Positions 7,716 to 16,348 are shown, counted from the first letter of the stretch. The stretch: DNA of 64,000 bases from RGIG3102 sp045633415 (GCA_045633415.1 JAZQYH010000012.1:1-64000), one strand, 5' to 3'. Numbers and translations: made by a program. Notes: generated from the sequence alone by a model not told the origin.

Positions 7716-9341
7716 ATGGCAAAGAAAATCATTTACGGCCAGCAGGCAAGAGAAAGCCTGCAGAAAGGTATCGACACACTGGCAGATACTGTTAAAATCA
7801 CACTTGGTCCAAAAGGCAGAAATGTTGTACTGGAAAGAAAGTTTGGTTCACCACTGGTTACAAATGACGGTGTGACAATCGCAAAAGAAATCGAACTGAA
7901 AGATGCTTTTGAAAACATGGGCGCACAGATGCTGCGTGAAGTTGCAACAAAAACAAACGATGCAGCTGGTGACGGCACTACAACAGCTACAGTTCTGGCA
8001 CAGAGCCTTGTAAAAGAAGGTATGAAAAACGTTGCCGCTGGCGCAAATCCAATGGACATCAAACGTGGTATTGCAAAAGCTTGTGAAACAGCTGTCAAAG
8101 CAATCGTTGCAAACAGCCAGGAAGTAAGTGGAAGTGAAGATATCGAAAGAGTAGCTACAGTTTCTGCACAGGATAACTATGTAGGTAAACTTATTGCTGA
8201 AACAATGGAAAAAGTAGGCAAAGAAGGTGTTATCACAATCGAAGAATCCAAAACAGCTGAAACATACAGCGAAGTTGTTGAAGGTATGCAGTTTGACCGT
8301 GGTTATATCACACCATACATGGTAACAGACTCTGACAAAATGGAAGCTGTTATCGATGATGCTCTTATACTTATCACAGACAAGAAAATTTCCAACATTC
8401 AGGAAATCCTGCCACTGCTGGAAGAAATCGTACAGAACGGCAGAAAACTGGTTATTATCGCTGAAGATATCGAAGGAGAAGCACTGTCCACACTTATCGT
8501 AAACAAACTCCGTGGCACATTCACTTGTGTTGCTGTTAAAGCACCAGGCTTTGGCGACAGAAGAAAAGAAATGCTGATGGATATTGCTATTCTTACAGAC
8601 GGCACAGTTATCAGCGAAGAATTGGGTTATGAACTGAAAGAAACAACAATGGAAATGCTGGGCAGAGCACGTCAGGTTAAAGTTACAAAAGAAACAACAA
8701 CTATTGTTGACGGCGCAGGTCTTAAAGAAGAAATCGAAGACAGAATCAACCAGATAAAAGCACAGATGGATTCCGTATCCTCTGACTTTGACAGAGAAAA
8801 ACTGCAGGAACGCCTTGCAAAACTGGCAGGCGGCGTAGCTGTTCTCAAAGTTGGTGCTGCAACAGAAGTTGAAATGAAAGACAAAAAACTCCGAATTGAA
8901 GATGCTCTTTCCGCTACAAAAGCTGCTGTTGAAGAAGGCATCGTAGCTGGTGGTGGTACAGCACTGCTGAATGCAGTTCCAGCTGTTAAAGCACTGTGCG
9001 AAGAACTGTCCGGTGACGAAAAAACAGGTGCAAAAATTGTTCTGCGCGCACTGGAAGAACCAGTACGCCAGATTGCAAAAAATGCAGGTCTGGAAGGCAG
9101 TGTAATCATTGACAAGATTATGACCAAAGGCGAAGTTAACTTTGGCTTTGACGCACAGAACGAAGTATACGGCGATATGCTGAAAGCCGGTATCGTTGAC
9201 CCTACTAAAGTTACACGTTCAGCACTGCAGAATGCATCCAGCGTTGCAGCTATGGTTCTTACAACAGAAAGCCTTGTTGCTGATGAAGAGGAAGAAATTA
9301 AGGCTACAGCTGGCATGGGCATGGGCGGTATGGATTATTAA
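7716..9341 (+). CDS. groL: Chaperonin GroEL
   Basis: GroEL is the tetradecameric ATP-driven folding chamber of the cytoplasm. The 541-residue sequence contains the nucleotide-binding segments TLGPKGRNVVLE and NDGVTIAKEIEL, the GDGTTTATVLAQ motif near 86-97, and VAGGGTALLNA near 412. The C-terminus is the flexible Gly-Met tail, GMGMGGMDY, typical of a functional single-copy GroEL. ATG follows AAGGGGG. A strong terminator ends the operon 35 bases downstream. Confidence 0.98.
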   Translation: MAKKIIYGQQARESLQKGIDTLADTVKITLGPKGRNVVLERKFGSPLVTNDGVTIAKEIELKDAFENMGAQMLREVATKTNDAAGDGTTTATVLAQSLVKEGMKNVAAGANPMDIKRGIAKACETAVKAIVANSQEVSGSEDIERVATVSAQDNYVGKLIAETMEKVGKEGVITIEESKTAETYSEVVEGMQFDRGYITPYMVTDSDKMEAVIDDALILITDKKISNIQEILPLLEEIVQNGRKLVIIAEDIEGEALSTLIVNKLRGTFTCVAVKAPGFGDRRKEMLMDIAILTDGTVISEELGYELKETTMEMLGRARQVKVTKETTTIVDGAGLKEEIEDRINQIKAQMDSVSSDFDREKLQERLAKLAGGVAVLKVGAATEVEMKDKKLRIEDALSATKAAVEEGIVAGGGTALLNAVPAVKALCEELSGDEKTGAKIVLRALEEPVRQIAKNAGLEGSVIIDKIMTKGEVNFGFDAQNEVYGDMLKAGIVDPTKVTRSALQNASSVAAMVLTTESLVADEEEEIKATAGMGMGGMDY

Positions 9342-9375
9342 TTTCCATATTGCCAATTCTTAATATTTGATTAAT

Positions 9376-9412
9376 AAAGTTCTCCTGTTGTTGAATAGGA
9401 GAACTTTTTGTT
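9376..9412 (+). terminator. Intrinsic terminator of groES-groEL
   Basis: An 11-bp perfect stem AAAGTTCTCCT / AGGAGAACTTT with a 10-nt loop, followed by TTGTTTT. Confidence 0.9.
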
Positions 9413-9467
9413 TTATAATGTGTATAGGAATAATGATTTAATCTTTTTAAAGAAAGGAGCTTTACAT

Positions 9468-10316
9468 ATGAAAAAGTTTTTCAAAATACTGGCTGTAGTT
9501 TGTGGCGCTGTCATATTGGGCGTTATCTTGTGGCTGTATCTTGGCTTCTTCGGTAACCCTGTTTCAAAAATTCTTGCCAAAAATTCAGCCGAAAAATATG
9601 TGGCCGAAAATTACCCTAACTGCCATATAGAAAATGTTGGTTATAACTTTAAAGATGGCAATTACTTTGCCAACATCCAGAAAGAAGGCAGTGAAGATAC
9701 CAACTTTTTTGTGTATACTGACTGGCTGGGCAAAATAGGTTACGACAGTTACGAAAGCTATGTAACCTCGGGACATAACACAGTAAACCGTATGATGATG
9801 GAATACCGCGGCTTACTTGATGCCGCTATACCACAGGAAGATGTGGATTATACCCTTGATATTTTCTACGGTGATATTCTCAATGATTATTACGGTAAAG
9901 ACTACTATAATGGCGACACAGAAAATATTGTAAATATGCCACAGGAAGAAATCATACTGGATAAACAGTATGACTACAGCGATATAAGCTATAAATATGG
10001 CTATGTGTGCCTGTATGTATGTGATGAGAATGTATCTGTCGACCGTGCCTGTGAAATACTTCTGGAAGTAAAACAGCGTCTCGACAGGCAGAATCTGGGG
10101 TTCCATTGTATAGATTTTGTTTTACAACTGCCAAGAGACAAAGACGGCACACCAAACGATGATGAAACCAGAATAAACATCGACTATTTCCTTTGGGATG
10201 ATATATACGAAGAAGGTCTTGAAGAAAGGGTGCAGACAGCACACGATAAACTGACAGCTTACTACGCCGCAGAAGATGCAAAAATGCAGGAATATCTGAA
10301 CACACTTGAAAAATAG
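9468..10316 (+). CDS. Membrane-anchored protein with YfjL-like domain, function unknown
   Basis: The 282-residue product has one N-terminal membrane segment (about 5-26) and an acidic, Tyr-rich outside domain. Residues 38-65 (KYVAENYPNCHIENVGYNFKDG...) resemble the small PepSY/YfjL-like unit found in Gram-positive cell-surface proteins. No catalytic motif is visible. ATG at 9468 follows AAAGGAG; the frame is open 20 codons upstream without a better site. It stands alone between the groEL terminator and a bidirectional terminator. I do not recognise a specific function. Confidence 0.65.
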   Translation: MKKFFKILAVVCGAVILGVILWLYLGFFGNPVSKILAKNSAEKYVAENYPNCHIENVGYNFKDGNYFANIQKEGSEDTNFFVYTDWLGKIGYDSYESYVTSGHNTVNRMMMEYRGLLDAAIPQEDVDYTLDIFYGDILNDYYGKDYYNGDTENIVNMPQEEIILDKQYDYSDISYKYGYVCLYVCDENVSVDRACEILLEVKQRLDRQNLGFHCIDFVLQLPRDKDGTPNDDETRINIDYFLWDDIYEEGLEERVQTAHDKLTAYYAAEDAKMQEYLNTLEK

Positions 10317-10324
10317 CATAAATA

Positions 10325-10351
10325 AAAAGCCCCCTGAACAAGGGGGCTTTT
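10325..10351. terminator. Bidirectional intrinsic terminator
   Basis: Perfect 11-bp stem AAAAGCCCCCT / AGGGGGCTTTT between two convergent genes, with T-rich flanks on both strands. Confidence 0.9.
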
Positions 10352-10362
10352 CTCTTTACATA

Positions 10363-11439
10363 TTAACCATTAACAACTGTAACTGTGTTGTATGCAAAGT
10401 CTGTGTCGTGCCTTTCTACAACTTCCATAATTTTAAGGTTAACCTTTTCTTTTAATGCAAAGTGGTCAGGGCCAGGAATAGGGAAAGAGTTGTAACTGAT
10501 TTTTACATCCAGACTAGAAGCAGAGAAATCATTGAATTTTACCAGAAGGGAATCTGTTTTGATTTCTTCAAACTGTGACAGTTCATTGTAAATATCAGCA
10601 ATAACTGCCTGTAATGTTTCTCTTGTTGTGGAATACAGCAGACCGATGATAATGTTTGTCTTTCTGTAATTCATCTTTGTCCAGTTTGTTACACTGCTGT
10701 TGCCAAGCTGACTGTTTGGTACAGAAATAAGTGCATTGTCAAATGTTCTGATTTTTGTGGAACGGAAGTTCATTTCTTCCACAATACCTTCCATACCGCC
10801 AACTGCAATCCAATCTCCGATAGCAAATGGTTTATCCAGCAGGATAGTGATACCGCTCATAAAATTGGATGCAATATCCTGTGCGGCCAGTGCAAATGTC
10901 AAACCGGAAAGACCAAGACCTGTGATAAGACCTGTTACGTCATAACCGAATTCTTCAACTACAATTACTACAGTGAAAACAATAACCAGCGCTTTTGCAA
11001 TTTTTGTAAAGAAAGTCACGATTGTCTGGTTTACACCACCCAGTTTTTCACCGATATTGTCAACAATTTCAGGAATATTGGTAATCATATTCTGTACAGA
11101 AACGCTTATCATAAGGATAAGGCTGATTCTTACTACGGTCTGCATAAATGAAACCACAACTGCTTTGAATGCGATGTTGATAGGTAGTGCAGAAACAGCA
11201 AAATATACACCTGCAATTTTAATAAAGACAGTCAGTGGTTTTGCAAAACTTTCCTTGAAAGCAAGGTGAACTTTTTCACTTTTGTTCTTAAACAGCAGTT
11301 TTGACATAAAGCCCAGAATTTTTTCTGCCATTTTGGAAACAACGATGGATGCTATATAGATAACAACAGCTGTTACTATTGCTGTTGCAATAGAAATTAC
11401 ATCAGATGTGCCAAAAATCTTTTCAATAATAGAATACAT
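10363..11439 (-). CDS. Small-conductance mechanosensitive channel (MscS family)
   Basis: A 358-residue MscS-type channel that would open under membrane tension to release solutes on osmotic downshock. Three to four N-terminal membrane helices precede the pore helix GLGLSGLTFALAAQDIASNFMSGI, the small-residue-rich TM3 of MscS, then the beta domain with the sequence KPFAIGDWIAVGGMEGIVEEMNFRSTKIR and the C-terminal cage domain. ATG at 11439 is chosen because ACGGAGG lies just before it; an ATG eight codons earlier overlaps that site. Single-gene unit. Confidence 0.93.
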   Translation of the reverse strand: MYSIIEKIFGTSDVISIATAIVTAVVIYIASIVVSKMAEKILGFMSKLLFKNKSEKVHLAFKESFAKPLTVFIKIAGVYFAVSALPINIAFKAVVVSFMQTVVRISLILMISVSVQNMITNIPEIVDNIGEKLGGVNQTIVTFFTKIAKALVIVFTVVIVVEEFGYDVTGLITGLGLSGLTFALAAQDIASNFMSGITILLDKPFAIGDWIAVGGMEGIVEEMNFRSTKIRTFDNALISVPNSQLGNSSVTNWTKMNYRKTNIIIGLLYSTTRETLQAVIADIYNELSQFEEIKTDSLLVKFNDFSASSLDVKISYNSFPIPGPDHFALKEKVNLKIMEVVERHDTDFAYNTVTVVNG

Positions 11440-11550
11440 TTTTATACCTCCGTATTTTTTCATGACAATAATATAGCAAAATTTGTCATAATAGTAAAGA
11501 TAAAATGTTTGGTGATTGCAGTTACAGATTTATAAACAGAAATGTTGTAA

Positions 11551-11556
11551 TATAAT
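11551..11556 (+). promoter_or_regulatory. Likely -10 box before the FMN riboswitch
   Basis: A perfect TATAAT lies about 12 bases before the first base of the FMN aptamer. No convincing -35 hexamer is seen at the proper distance. Confidence 0.45.
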
Positions 11557-11565
11557 AACACAAAG

Positions 11566-11676
11566 TCTGTTTCAGGGCGAGGTGTGATTCCTCACCGGTG
11601 GTATAGTCCACGACCGCTTTATGCGCTGAGCTGGTGAAATTCCAGCACCGACGGTATAGTCCGGATGAAAGAAACC
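11566..11676 (+). promoter_or_regulatory. FMN (RFN) riboswitch
   Basis: The leader contains the RFN-element hallmarks in order: TTCAGGGCGAGGTG, ATTCCTCACCGG, GGTATAGTCCACGACCG, CTGAGCTGGTGAAATTCCAGCACCG, ACGGTATAGTCCGGATGAAAG. FMN binding is known to favour termination or block translation. It precedes ribU, the riboflavin transporter gene, so riboflavin uptake is shut off when FMN is sufficient. Confidence 0.96.
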
Positions 11677-11698
11677 AAGGCATAGATATGTCTTATTG

Positions 11699-11729
11699 CG
11701 CCCTTCTGTATATCAGAGGGGCGTTTTTT
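11699..11729 (+). terminator. Regulated terminator of the FMN riboswitch
   Basis: A 10-bp stem CGCCCTTCTG / CAGAGGGGCG followed by TTTTTT lies between the aptamer and ribU, the position of the OFF-state terminator. Confidence 0.9.
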
Positions 11730-11770
11730 ATGGCATTTTCCCTGCGCAGACCTCACAATGGAGGTTTACA

Positions 11771-12358
11771 ATGAAGAGAAAAAAATTAAACATTTACAAA
11801 ATAACAGCATGTGGTATTTTAGGGGCGACATCAACAATACTGATGTTTTTCAGCTTCAATGTACCGTTTATGCCATCTTTTATCAAACTTGATTTTTCAG
11901 AACTGCCTGCACTGCTGGCGGCATACAGCTATGGACCACTGGCAGGTGTGGCAGTGTGTGCTGTAAAAAATCTTCTTAACATATTCAGTACGACTACAGG
12001 TGGAGTAGGGGAATTATCCAACTTTTTGCTGGGCAGTATGTTTGTTGTCCCAGCAGGGGTGATATACAACAAAATAAAAACAAGAAAAGGTGCTTTTCTG
12101 GGTGCTTTGGTTGGTGCAGTTGTAATGGCTATGGCAAGTGTTATCACAAATTATTATATTGTTTACCCTGTGTACACTTTGTTTATGCCTATGGATGTTA
12201 TAATCTCCATGTACAATGCCATCCTGCCTGTAGACAGTTTATGGCATGCTTTGTTGGTGTTCAATATGCCTTTTACTTTTGTTAAAGGTATGATTAATCT
12301 TTTGCTGGCTATGTGGATTTATAAACCGCTGTCCCCATTGCTGAACAACAAAAGATAG
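11771..12358 (+). CDS. ribU: Riboflavin ECF transporter substrate-binding protein RibU
   Basis: A 195-residue membrane protein of the ECF S-component class. It has about six membrane segments, an N-terminal region like other RibU proteins (KITACGILGATSTILMFF), and the conserved FIKLDFSELPALLAAYSYGPLAGVAVCAVKNLLN region that contacts substrate and the ECF module. RibU binds riboflavin and relies on a shared EcfT/EcfA module encoded elsewhere. ATG at 11771 follows TGGAGG. The FMN riboswitch upstream supports the substrate assignment strongly. Confidence 0.94.
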   Translation: MKRKKLNIYKITACGILGATSTILMFFSFNVPFMPSFIKLDFSELPALLAAYSYGPLAGVAVCAVKNLLNIFSTTTGGVGELSNFLLGSMFVVPAGVIYNKIKTRKGAFLGALVGAVVMAMASVITNYYIVYPVYTLFMPMDVIISMYNAILPVDSLWHALLVFNMPFTFVKGMINLLLAMWIYKPLSPLLNNKR

Positions 12359-12366
12359 ATTATAAT
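12338..12366 (+). promoter_or_regulatory. Promoter inside the end of ribU for the Nudix gene
   Basis: TTGCTG at 12338-12343 and TATAAT at 12361-12366 with 17 bases between. It would let the Nudix-yhhN pair be expressed independently of the FMN riboswitch. Confidence 0.55.
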
Positions 12367-12397
12367 ATTGGTATATGTTATACAAGGGGATGAAACA

Positions 12398-12925
12398 GTG
12401 GAAAAATTTGATATATACGATATAAACAGACAAAAAACTGAAAAAACTGGTATACGTGGTATCCCAACCGAAAAAGATGAAATGCGTTTGGTTGTACATC
12501 TGTGTATTTTCAATGCAAAAGGTGAAATGCTGATACAACATCGCCAGCCATTTAAATCCGGCTGGTCAGGATTGTGGGATATCTCGGTAGGTGGCAGTGC
12601 AGTATCAGGTGATGATTCAAGACGGGCGGCTGAAAGAGAAGCGGCAGAAGAACTGGGCTTGCATCTTGAAATATCCCACCGTCCAAATTTCAACATCAAT
12701 TTTGATGGTGGCTTTGATGACTTTTATCTTATCGACTGGGATGGGGATATATCAACACTTAAATTACAGTATTCAGAAGTTGAAAGTGTAAAATGGGCAA
12801 CAAGAGAAGAAATTCTTTCCATGATAGCAGATAGTACTTTTGTACCATATTATCCATCTTTGATAAATATGATTTTTGATATGAAAAACTCACCTGTAAA
12901 ATATGGTGCTCATTTCAGGGAATAG
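12398..12925 (+). CDS. Nudix hydrolase (IPP isomerase/YfcD-like subfamily)
   Basis: A 175-residue Nudix protein. The Nudix helix spans about 66-88 and ends in the canonical REAAEELGL; the first conserved Glu of the G-x5-E-x7-REUxEExGU signature is Asp here. The HRQPFKSGWSGLWDISVGG lead-in is typical of the branch that includes isopentenyl diphosphate isomerase-like hydrolases. The substrate, some nucleoside-diphosphate-linked compound, is unknown. The GTG start is preferred because CAAGGGGATG precedes it; the frame extends upstream over the likely promoter. Nine bases separate it from yhhN. Confidence 0.85.
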   Translation: MEKFDIYDINRQKTEKTGIRGIPTEKDEMRLVVHLCIFNAKGEMLIQHRQPFKSGWSGLWDISVGGSAVSGDDSRRAAEREAAEELGLHLEISHRPNFNINFDGGFDDFYLIDWDGDISTLKLQYSEVESVKWATREEILSMIADSTFVPYYPSLINMIFDMKNSPVKYGAHFRE

Positions 12926-12934
12926 AGGTAAGCT

Positions 12935-13612
12935 ATGAAAAACAAAACAACTGTATTTTATTGCAATATACTGCTGATTGCCGCCAACTGTGTGGTGAAC
13001 TATTTTTATCAGAGCAATGATAATGATTTTACACTTAAATGTGTAGGCAGCGCCTTGTTTGTGGCGATAGGTGTATTAAACTATATCTATGCTGTAAAAA
13101 CACTGGGCAAAAAAGATAAATTTTATAAGGGCATGCTTATAGCATTGGTTTTCTGCTTCCTTGGTGATGTTTTTATTCACACCAGCTTTGTGCTGGGGGC
13201 GGGGCTGTTTGCTGTGGGGCACACATTCCTTGTTTACATCTACTGTCTTGTGCAGAAACTTACAAAACAGGATGTTATCATCAGTTCAGTACCATTTGTT
13301 GGCACAGCCATTTTTCTGCTGTTCTTCCCGTTGCTTCGCTTTGATATTCCAGTGTTCAGATATGTTTGTATCGCATATGCCGTGATTATTTCACTTATGC
13401 TGGGCAAAGCTATTGGCAATTATCTGAAGGATAAATCAACACTGAATCTTATACTTGCAACAGCTGGTGTATTGTTCTTTTTTTCTGATGTAATGCTGGT
13501 TTTCTCATGGTTTATAGGTCTGTGGTCATGGACATTCCCTGCTTGTATGGGTACATATTATCCAGCTCTGTGTCTGTTGGCATATTCTATGTATGTTAAA
13601 ACCCAGGAATAA
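12935..13612 (+). CDS. YhhN/TMEM86 family membrane protein (lysoplasmalogenase-like)
   Basis: A 225-residue protein with about eight membrane segments. The two conserved acidic positions of the family are seen in FCFLGDVFIHTSF (near residue 76-88) and FFFSDVMLVFSWF (near 181-193). Some YhhN/TMEM86 proteins hydrolyse the vinyl-ether bond of lysoplasmalogen, and plasmalogens occur in anaerobic Clostridia, so that role is plausible but inferred. ATG follows AGAGGTAAG. It probably shares a transcript with the Nudix gene and ends at a weak terminator. Confidence 0.8.
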   Translation: MKNKTTVFYCNILLIAANCVVNYFYQSNDNDFTLKCVGSALFVAIGVLNYIYAVKTLGKKDKFYKGMLIALVFCFLGDVFIHTSFVLGAGLFAVGHTFLVYIYCLVQKLTKQDVIISSVPFVGTAIFLLFFPLLRFDIPVFRYVCIAYAVIISLMLGKAIGNYLKDKSTLNLILATAGVLFFFSDVMLVFSWFIGLWSWTFPACMGTYYPALCLLAYSMYVKTQE

Positions 13613-13619
13613 TCAAAAG

Positions 13620-13642
13620 CAGGCAGACAGCCTGATTTTTTA
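13620..13642 (+). terminator. Probable weak terminator after yhhN
   Basis: A short GC-rich stem CAGGC-AGACA-GCCTG is followed by ATTTTTT. Only 5 bp long, so moderate support. Confidence 0.55.
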
Positions 13643-13725
13643 CTTGGTTTTGTGACCTGAGTCATAGAAATTATTTTCTTATTAGTATATAATATCAATA
13701 AGAAATACATGAGGGGGATATAACC

Positions 13726-14274
13726 ATGAAAAAAGTTCTTATTATATCAGGTTCTTTCAGAAAAAACTCATTTAACAGTCAGTTAGGTAAAGAGATTGAA
13801 AAAATAATTTCAGACAGAGCACAGGTGGAATGGCTGGAATATGCCGATGTACCACTGTATAATCAGGATTTTGAATTGCCTACACCTGACAGCGTGGACC
13901 GAGTGAGAAAACAGGTTTTGTCTGCTGACGGTATATGGATAGTAACACCTGAATATAATTATCATATCCCAGGAGTACTTAAAAATCTTCTGGACTGGTT
14001 ATCCCGTCCGCTGACTCCAAAAGATTGGAAAACAGGCTCAGCTGTGAAAGATAAACCAGTGGCTATATCAGGTGTTGCAGGCAAAAGCGCCGCCAAAGGT
14101 GCCAGAGAAAATCTTAAAACAATTCTTGGTTTTATATCCGTGAAAGTAAAAGGGGACATAGGTACAGGTGTTTCTCTTACACAAGATGCATACCAGACAG
14201 ATATTTTAAGTTTATCTCTGGAAGACAAAGTAAAGCTTTCAGCACAGGTTGAGGAATTTCTGGCACAGATATAG
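13726..14274 (+). CDS. NADPH-dependent FMN reductase family protein
   Basis: A 182-residue flavodoxin-fold reductase. The N-terminal phosphate-binding loop GSFRKNSFNSQL (10-21) binds the FMN phosphate, and TPEYNYHIPGVLKNLLDWLSRP near 80-101 is the family signature around the flavin ring, as in azoreductase/ChrR-type enzymes. It should transfer electrons from NAD(P)H to FMN-bound quinones, azo compounds or metal ions; the natural substrate is unclear. ATG follows GAGGGGGAT. It is a single gene with no obvious terminator before the lysine-riboswitch promoter. Confidence 0.9.
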   Translation: MKKVLIISGSFRKNSFNSQLGKEIEKIISDRAQVEWLEYADVPLYNQDFELPTPDSVDRVRKQVLSADGIWIVTPEYNYHIPGVLKNLLDWLSRPLTPKDWKTGSAVKDKPVAISGVAGKSAAKGARENLKTILGFISVKVKGDIGTGVSLTQDAYQTDILSLSLEDKVKLSAQVEEFLAQI

Positions 14275-14302
14275 TTGTTTACAATATTTTACAAATTTAC
14301 TG

Positions 14303-14331
14303 TTGACAAATCTTTGTCAAAGTGGTATAAG
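14303..14331 (+). promoter_or_regulatory. Sigma-A promoter of the lysine-riboswitch unit, -35 inside a palindrome
   Basis: TTGACA at 14303-14308 and TATAAG at 14326-14331 with a 17-base spacer. The -35 box is the left end of an 8-bp inverted repeat, TTGACAAA-TC-TTTGTCAA (14303-14320), which might also be an operator. Confidence 0.75.
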
Positions 14332-14350
14332 TATAGTATCACATAATTGT

Positions 14351-14516
14351 GATATAGATAGAGGCGCGGTCGAGATGATTAATCTGTGGAGGGGGCACCC
14401 AGTGAAGCAGGCTAAAGGCAAAACCGCCGAAATCAGTGCAAAGGCATTTGTACAAGGTTGGTACAACGGTTAATACCGGATGTACTCCTGTTAAAAAACA
14501 GAGGAGCTATCAGAAA
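14351..14516 (+). promoter_or_regulatory. Lysine riboswitch (L-box)
   Basis: The roughly 165-base leader follows the L-box plan: GATAGAGGCGCG at the 5' end closing with GGAGCTATC at the 3' end, CTGTGGAGGGGG, GAAGCAGGCTAAAGG, and ACCGCCGAAATC in the core, then two peripheral hairpins. The same blocks in the same order occur in the well-known Bacillus lysC leader. Lysine binding is known to promote termination. The regulated gene here is a YtcJ-type amidohydrolase, not a known lysine gene. Confidence 0.87.
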
Positions 14517-14537
14517 CTTATAAACTATTGCGTTTTA

Positions 14538-14573
14538 AAAGGTTCTGCATAGCTGCAGAACCTTTCTTTTTTT
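14538..14573 (+). terminator. Regulated terminator of the lysine riboswitch
   Basis: A perfect 12-bp stem AAAGGTTCTGCA / TGCAGAACCTTT followed by CTTTTTTT lies between the L-box and the amidohydrolase gene. Confidence 0.92.
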
Positions 14574-14622
14574 AGAAAATTCTGCGCTTACAAAACATTT
14601 ACTATTGCGGAGGAAAATTTTT

Positions 14623-16230
14623 ATGAACACAATTTATTTTAATGGTAACATCTATGTAGAAAGAGATAGATTTGTAGAAGCTATGCTGGTTTCTGATGGT
14701 CTCGTACAGAAAATCGGTACACTTGAAGAAGTAACAGAAGGTCTTTGTCCAAAATGCGAAAAAGAAATGATTGACCTTGAAGGCAGAACAGTAGTTCCAG
14801 GCTTTAACGATTCACACTGTCATGCACTGAACACAGGTAGTGCACTTGCATGTGTAATTCTCCATGGTTCTACAGGTCTTTCCGAAATTATCGAAAAAGG
14901 TCGTGACTTCCTTGCAGCTAACCCACTTTCTGAAGGTGGTGTACTGGTAGGTCGTGGCTGGAACCAGGACTACTTCACAGACGAACACCGTCTGCCAACA
15001 AGATATGACCTTGACAAAATCACAACAGAATTCCCAGTAGTTTACACACGTGCATGTGGTCACATGCTGGTATGTAACTCCAAAGCTCTGGAAGTTGCAG
15101 GCATCACAAAAGATTCTCAGCCACTGCCAGGCGGCGAACTGTACAGATTTGAAGATGGTGAACCAAACGGCCAGTTCTCTGAAAATGCACAGAGAGTTAT
15201 CCAGAACATCATCCCAGTTGATACAGCTGAATCACTGTCCAACAAACTGAACATCGCTATGGCATACGCAGCAAGCCTTGGTATTACAACAGTTCAGACA
15301 AACGATATCGGTCGTGATGAATGGAGACTTACAAACGAGGCATTCGAACTTACATATGCTAACAACCCTAACGCTATCAGAACATACAACCAGTGCACAT
15401 TCTCTGACCCTGTGACATATCAGGATTTCCTGGATGCAGGTCACGTAACAGGTTCTGGTAACGATATGATGAAATATGGTCCGCTGAAAATGTTTGTTGA
15501 CGGCTCACTTGGTGCTCGTACAGCTCTTATGAGAAACCCTTATGCTGACGATGCTTCAACTTGCGGTGTTTCAACAATTCCAGTTCCAGAATTTGAAGCT
15601 ATGGTAAAAATGGCTGATGACAACAACTGTCAGGTTGCTGTTCATGCTATCGGTGATGGTGCTATTGAAATGGTACTCAACGCATACGATAAAGTTATCG
15701 AAAATGGCAATAACAAAAACCGTCATGCAGTTATCCACTGCCAGATTACAGACAATGAAATGCTTGAAAGATTCAAATCAAGCGATGTTCTGGCACAGGT
15801 ACAGCCAATCTTTATCCACTATGATATGAACGTTGTTGCAGAACGTTGCGGTGAAGAACTGGCATCCACATCTTACGCATTTGGCGACCTTTACAGAATG
15901 GGTGTTCATACATCTTATGGTACAGACTCACCAGTTGAAAATCTGCAGCCATTTGAAAATATGTACTGTGCAGTTACAAGAAAACGTCTTGATGGCGCAC
16001 GCACATACCGTGAAGACCAGTGTGTAGATATCTACGATGCAGTAGACCAGTATACAATCGGTTCTGCTTATGTAGAATTTGCAGAAAACAAAAAAGGCCG
16101 TCTTATGCCAGGCTTTATGGCTGACTTTGCAGTTCTTGACAGAAACATTTTTGAAGTTCCAGCAGATGAAATCAAAGATGTAAAATGTGTAAGAACAGTT
16201 GTTGGCGGCAACACAGTATTCCAGAGATAA
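14623..16230 (+). CDS. Amidohydrolase family 3 protein (YtcJ-like)
   Basis: A 535-residue metal-dependent amidohydrolase of the YtcJ/AepA group. The metal-binding elements are visible: VVPGFNDSHCH near 56-66 (beta-strand 1 HxH-type motif), VHAIGDGAIE near 341-350, HCQITD near 370, and YGTDSP near 433-438 giving the final Asp ligand. The C-terminus has the usual KGRLMPGFMADFAVLD. These enzymes hydrolyse amide or ester bonds, with few substrates known. It sits alone behind a lysine riboswitch, so its activity is probably linked to lysine, for example release from an N-acylated or peptide-like precursor; that is inference. ATG at 14623 follows GCGGAGGA. Confidence 0.9.
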   Translation: MNTIYFNGNIYVERDRFVEAMLVSDGLVQKIGTLEEVTEGLCPKCEKEMIDLEGRTVVPGFNDSHCHALNTGSALACVILHGSTGLSEIIEKGRDFLAANPLSEGGVLVGRGWNQDYFTDEHRLPTRYDLDKITTEFPVVYTRACGHMLVCNSKALEVAGITKDSQPLPGGELYRFEDGEPNGQFSENAQRVIQNIIPVDTAESLSNKLNIAMAYAASLGITTVQTNDIGRDEWRLTNEAFELTYANNPNAIRTYNQCTFSDPVTYQDFLDAGHVTGSGNDMMKYGPLKMFVDGSLGARTALMRNPYADDASTCGVSTIPVPEFEAMVKMADDNNCQVAVHAIGDGAIEMVLNAYDKVIENGNNKNRHAVIHCQITDNEMLERFKSSDVLAQVQPIFIHYDMNVVAERCGEELASTSYAFGDLYRMGVHTSYGTDSPVENLQPFENMYCAVTRKRLDGARTYREDQCVDIYDAVDQYTIGSAYVEFAENKKGRLMPGFMADFAVLDRNIFEVPADEIKDVKCVRTVVGGNTVFQR

Positions 16231-16267
16231 TATCAGACCAATAATCTGATTTAAGTACTTTCCCCCG

Positions 16268-16297
16268 AAAGCGGAGTGATTATTCACTCCGCTTTTT
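16268..16297 (+). terminator. Intrinsic terminator of the amidohydrolase gene
   Basis: Stem AGCGGAGTGA / TCACTCCGCT with a 4-nt loop, followed by TTTTT. Confidence 0.9.
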
Positions 16298-16348
16298 CCG
16301 TTCACCTGCTATAATATAGATGCATAATATAGCCCAAGAGGTGATGTT

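Noticed and set aside
8672..9322. 216-codon minus-strand frame inside groEL
   Set aside because: Antisense to groEL, low-complexity Ser/Ala-rich translation, typical shadow.
14340..14520. Leader considered as cobalamin or T-box element
   Set aside because: No cobalamin-box GCCACTG and no T-box TGGNACCGCG; the GATAGAGG...AGGCTAAAGG...GCCGAAA...GGAGCTATC order fits the lysine riboswitch.
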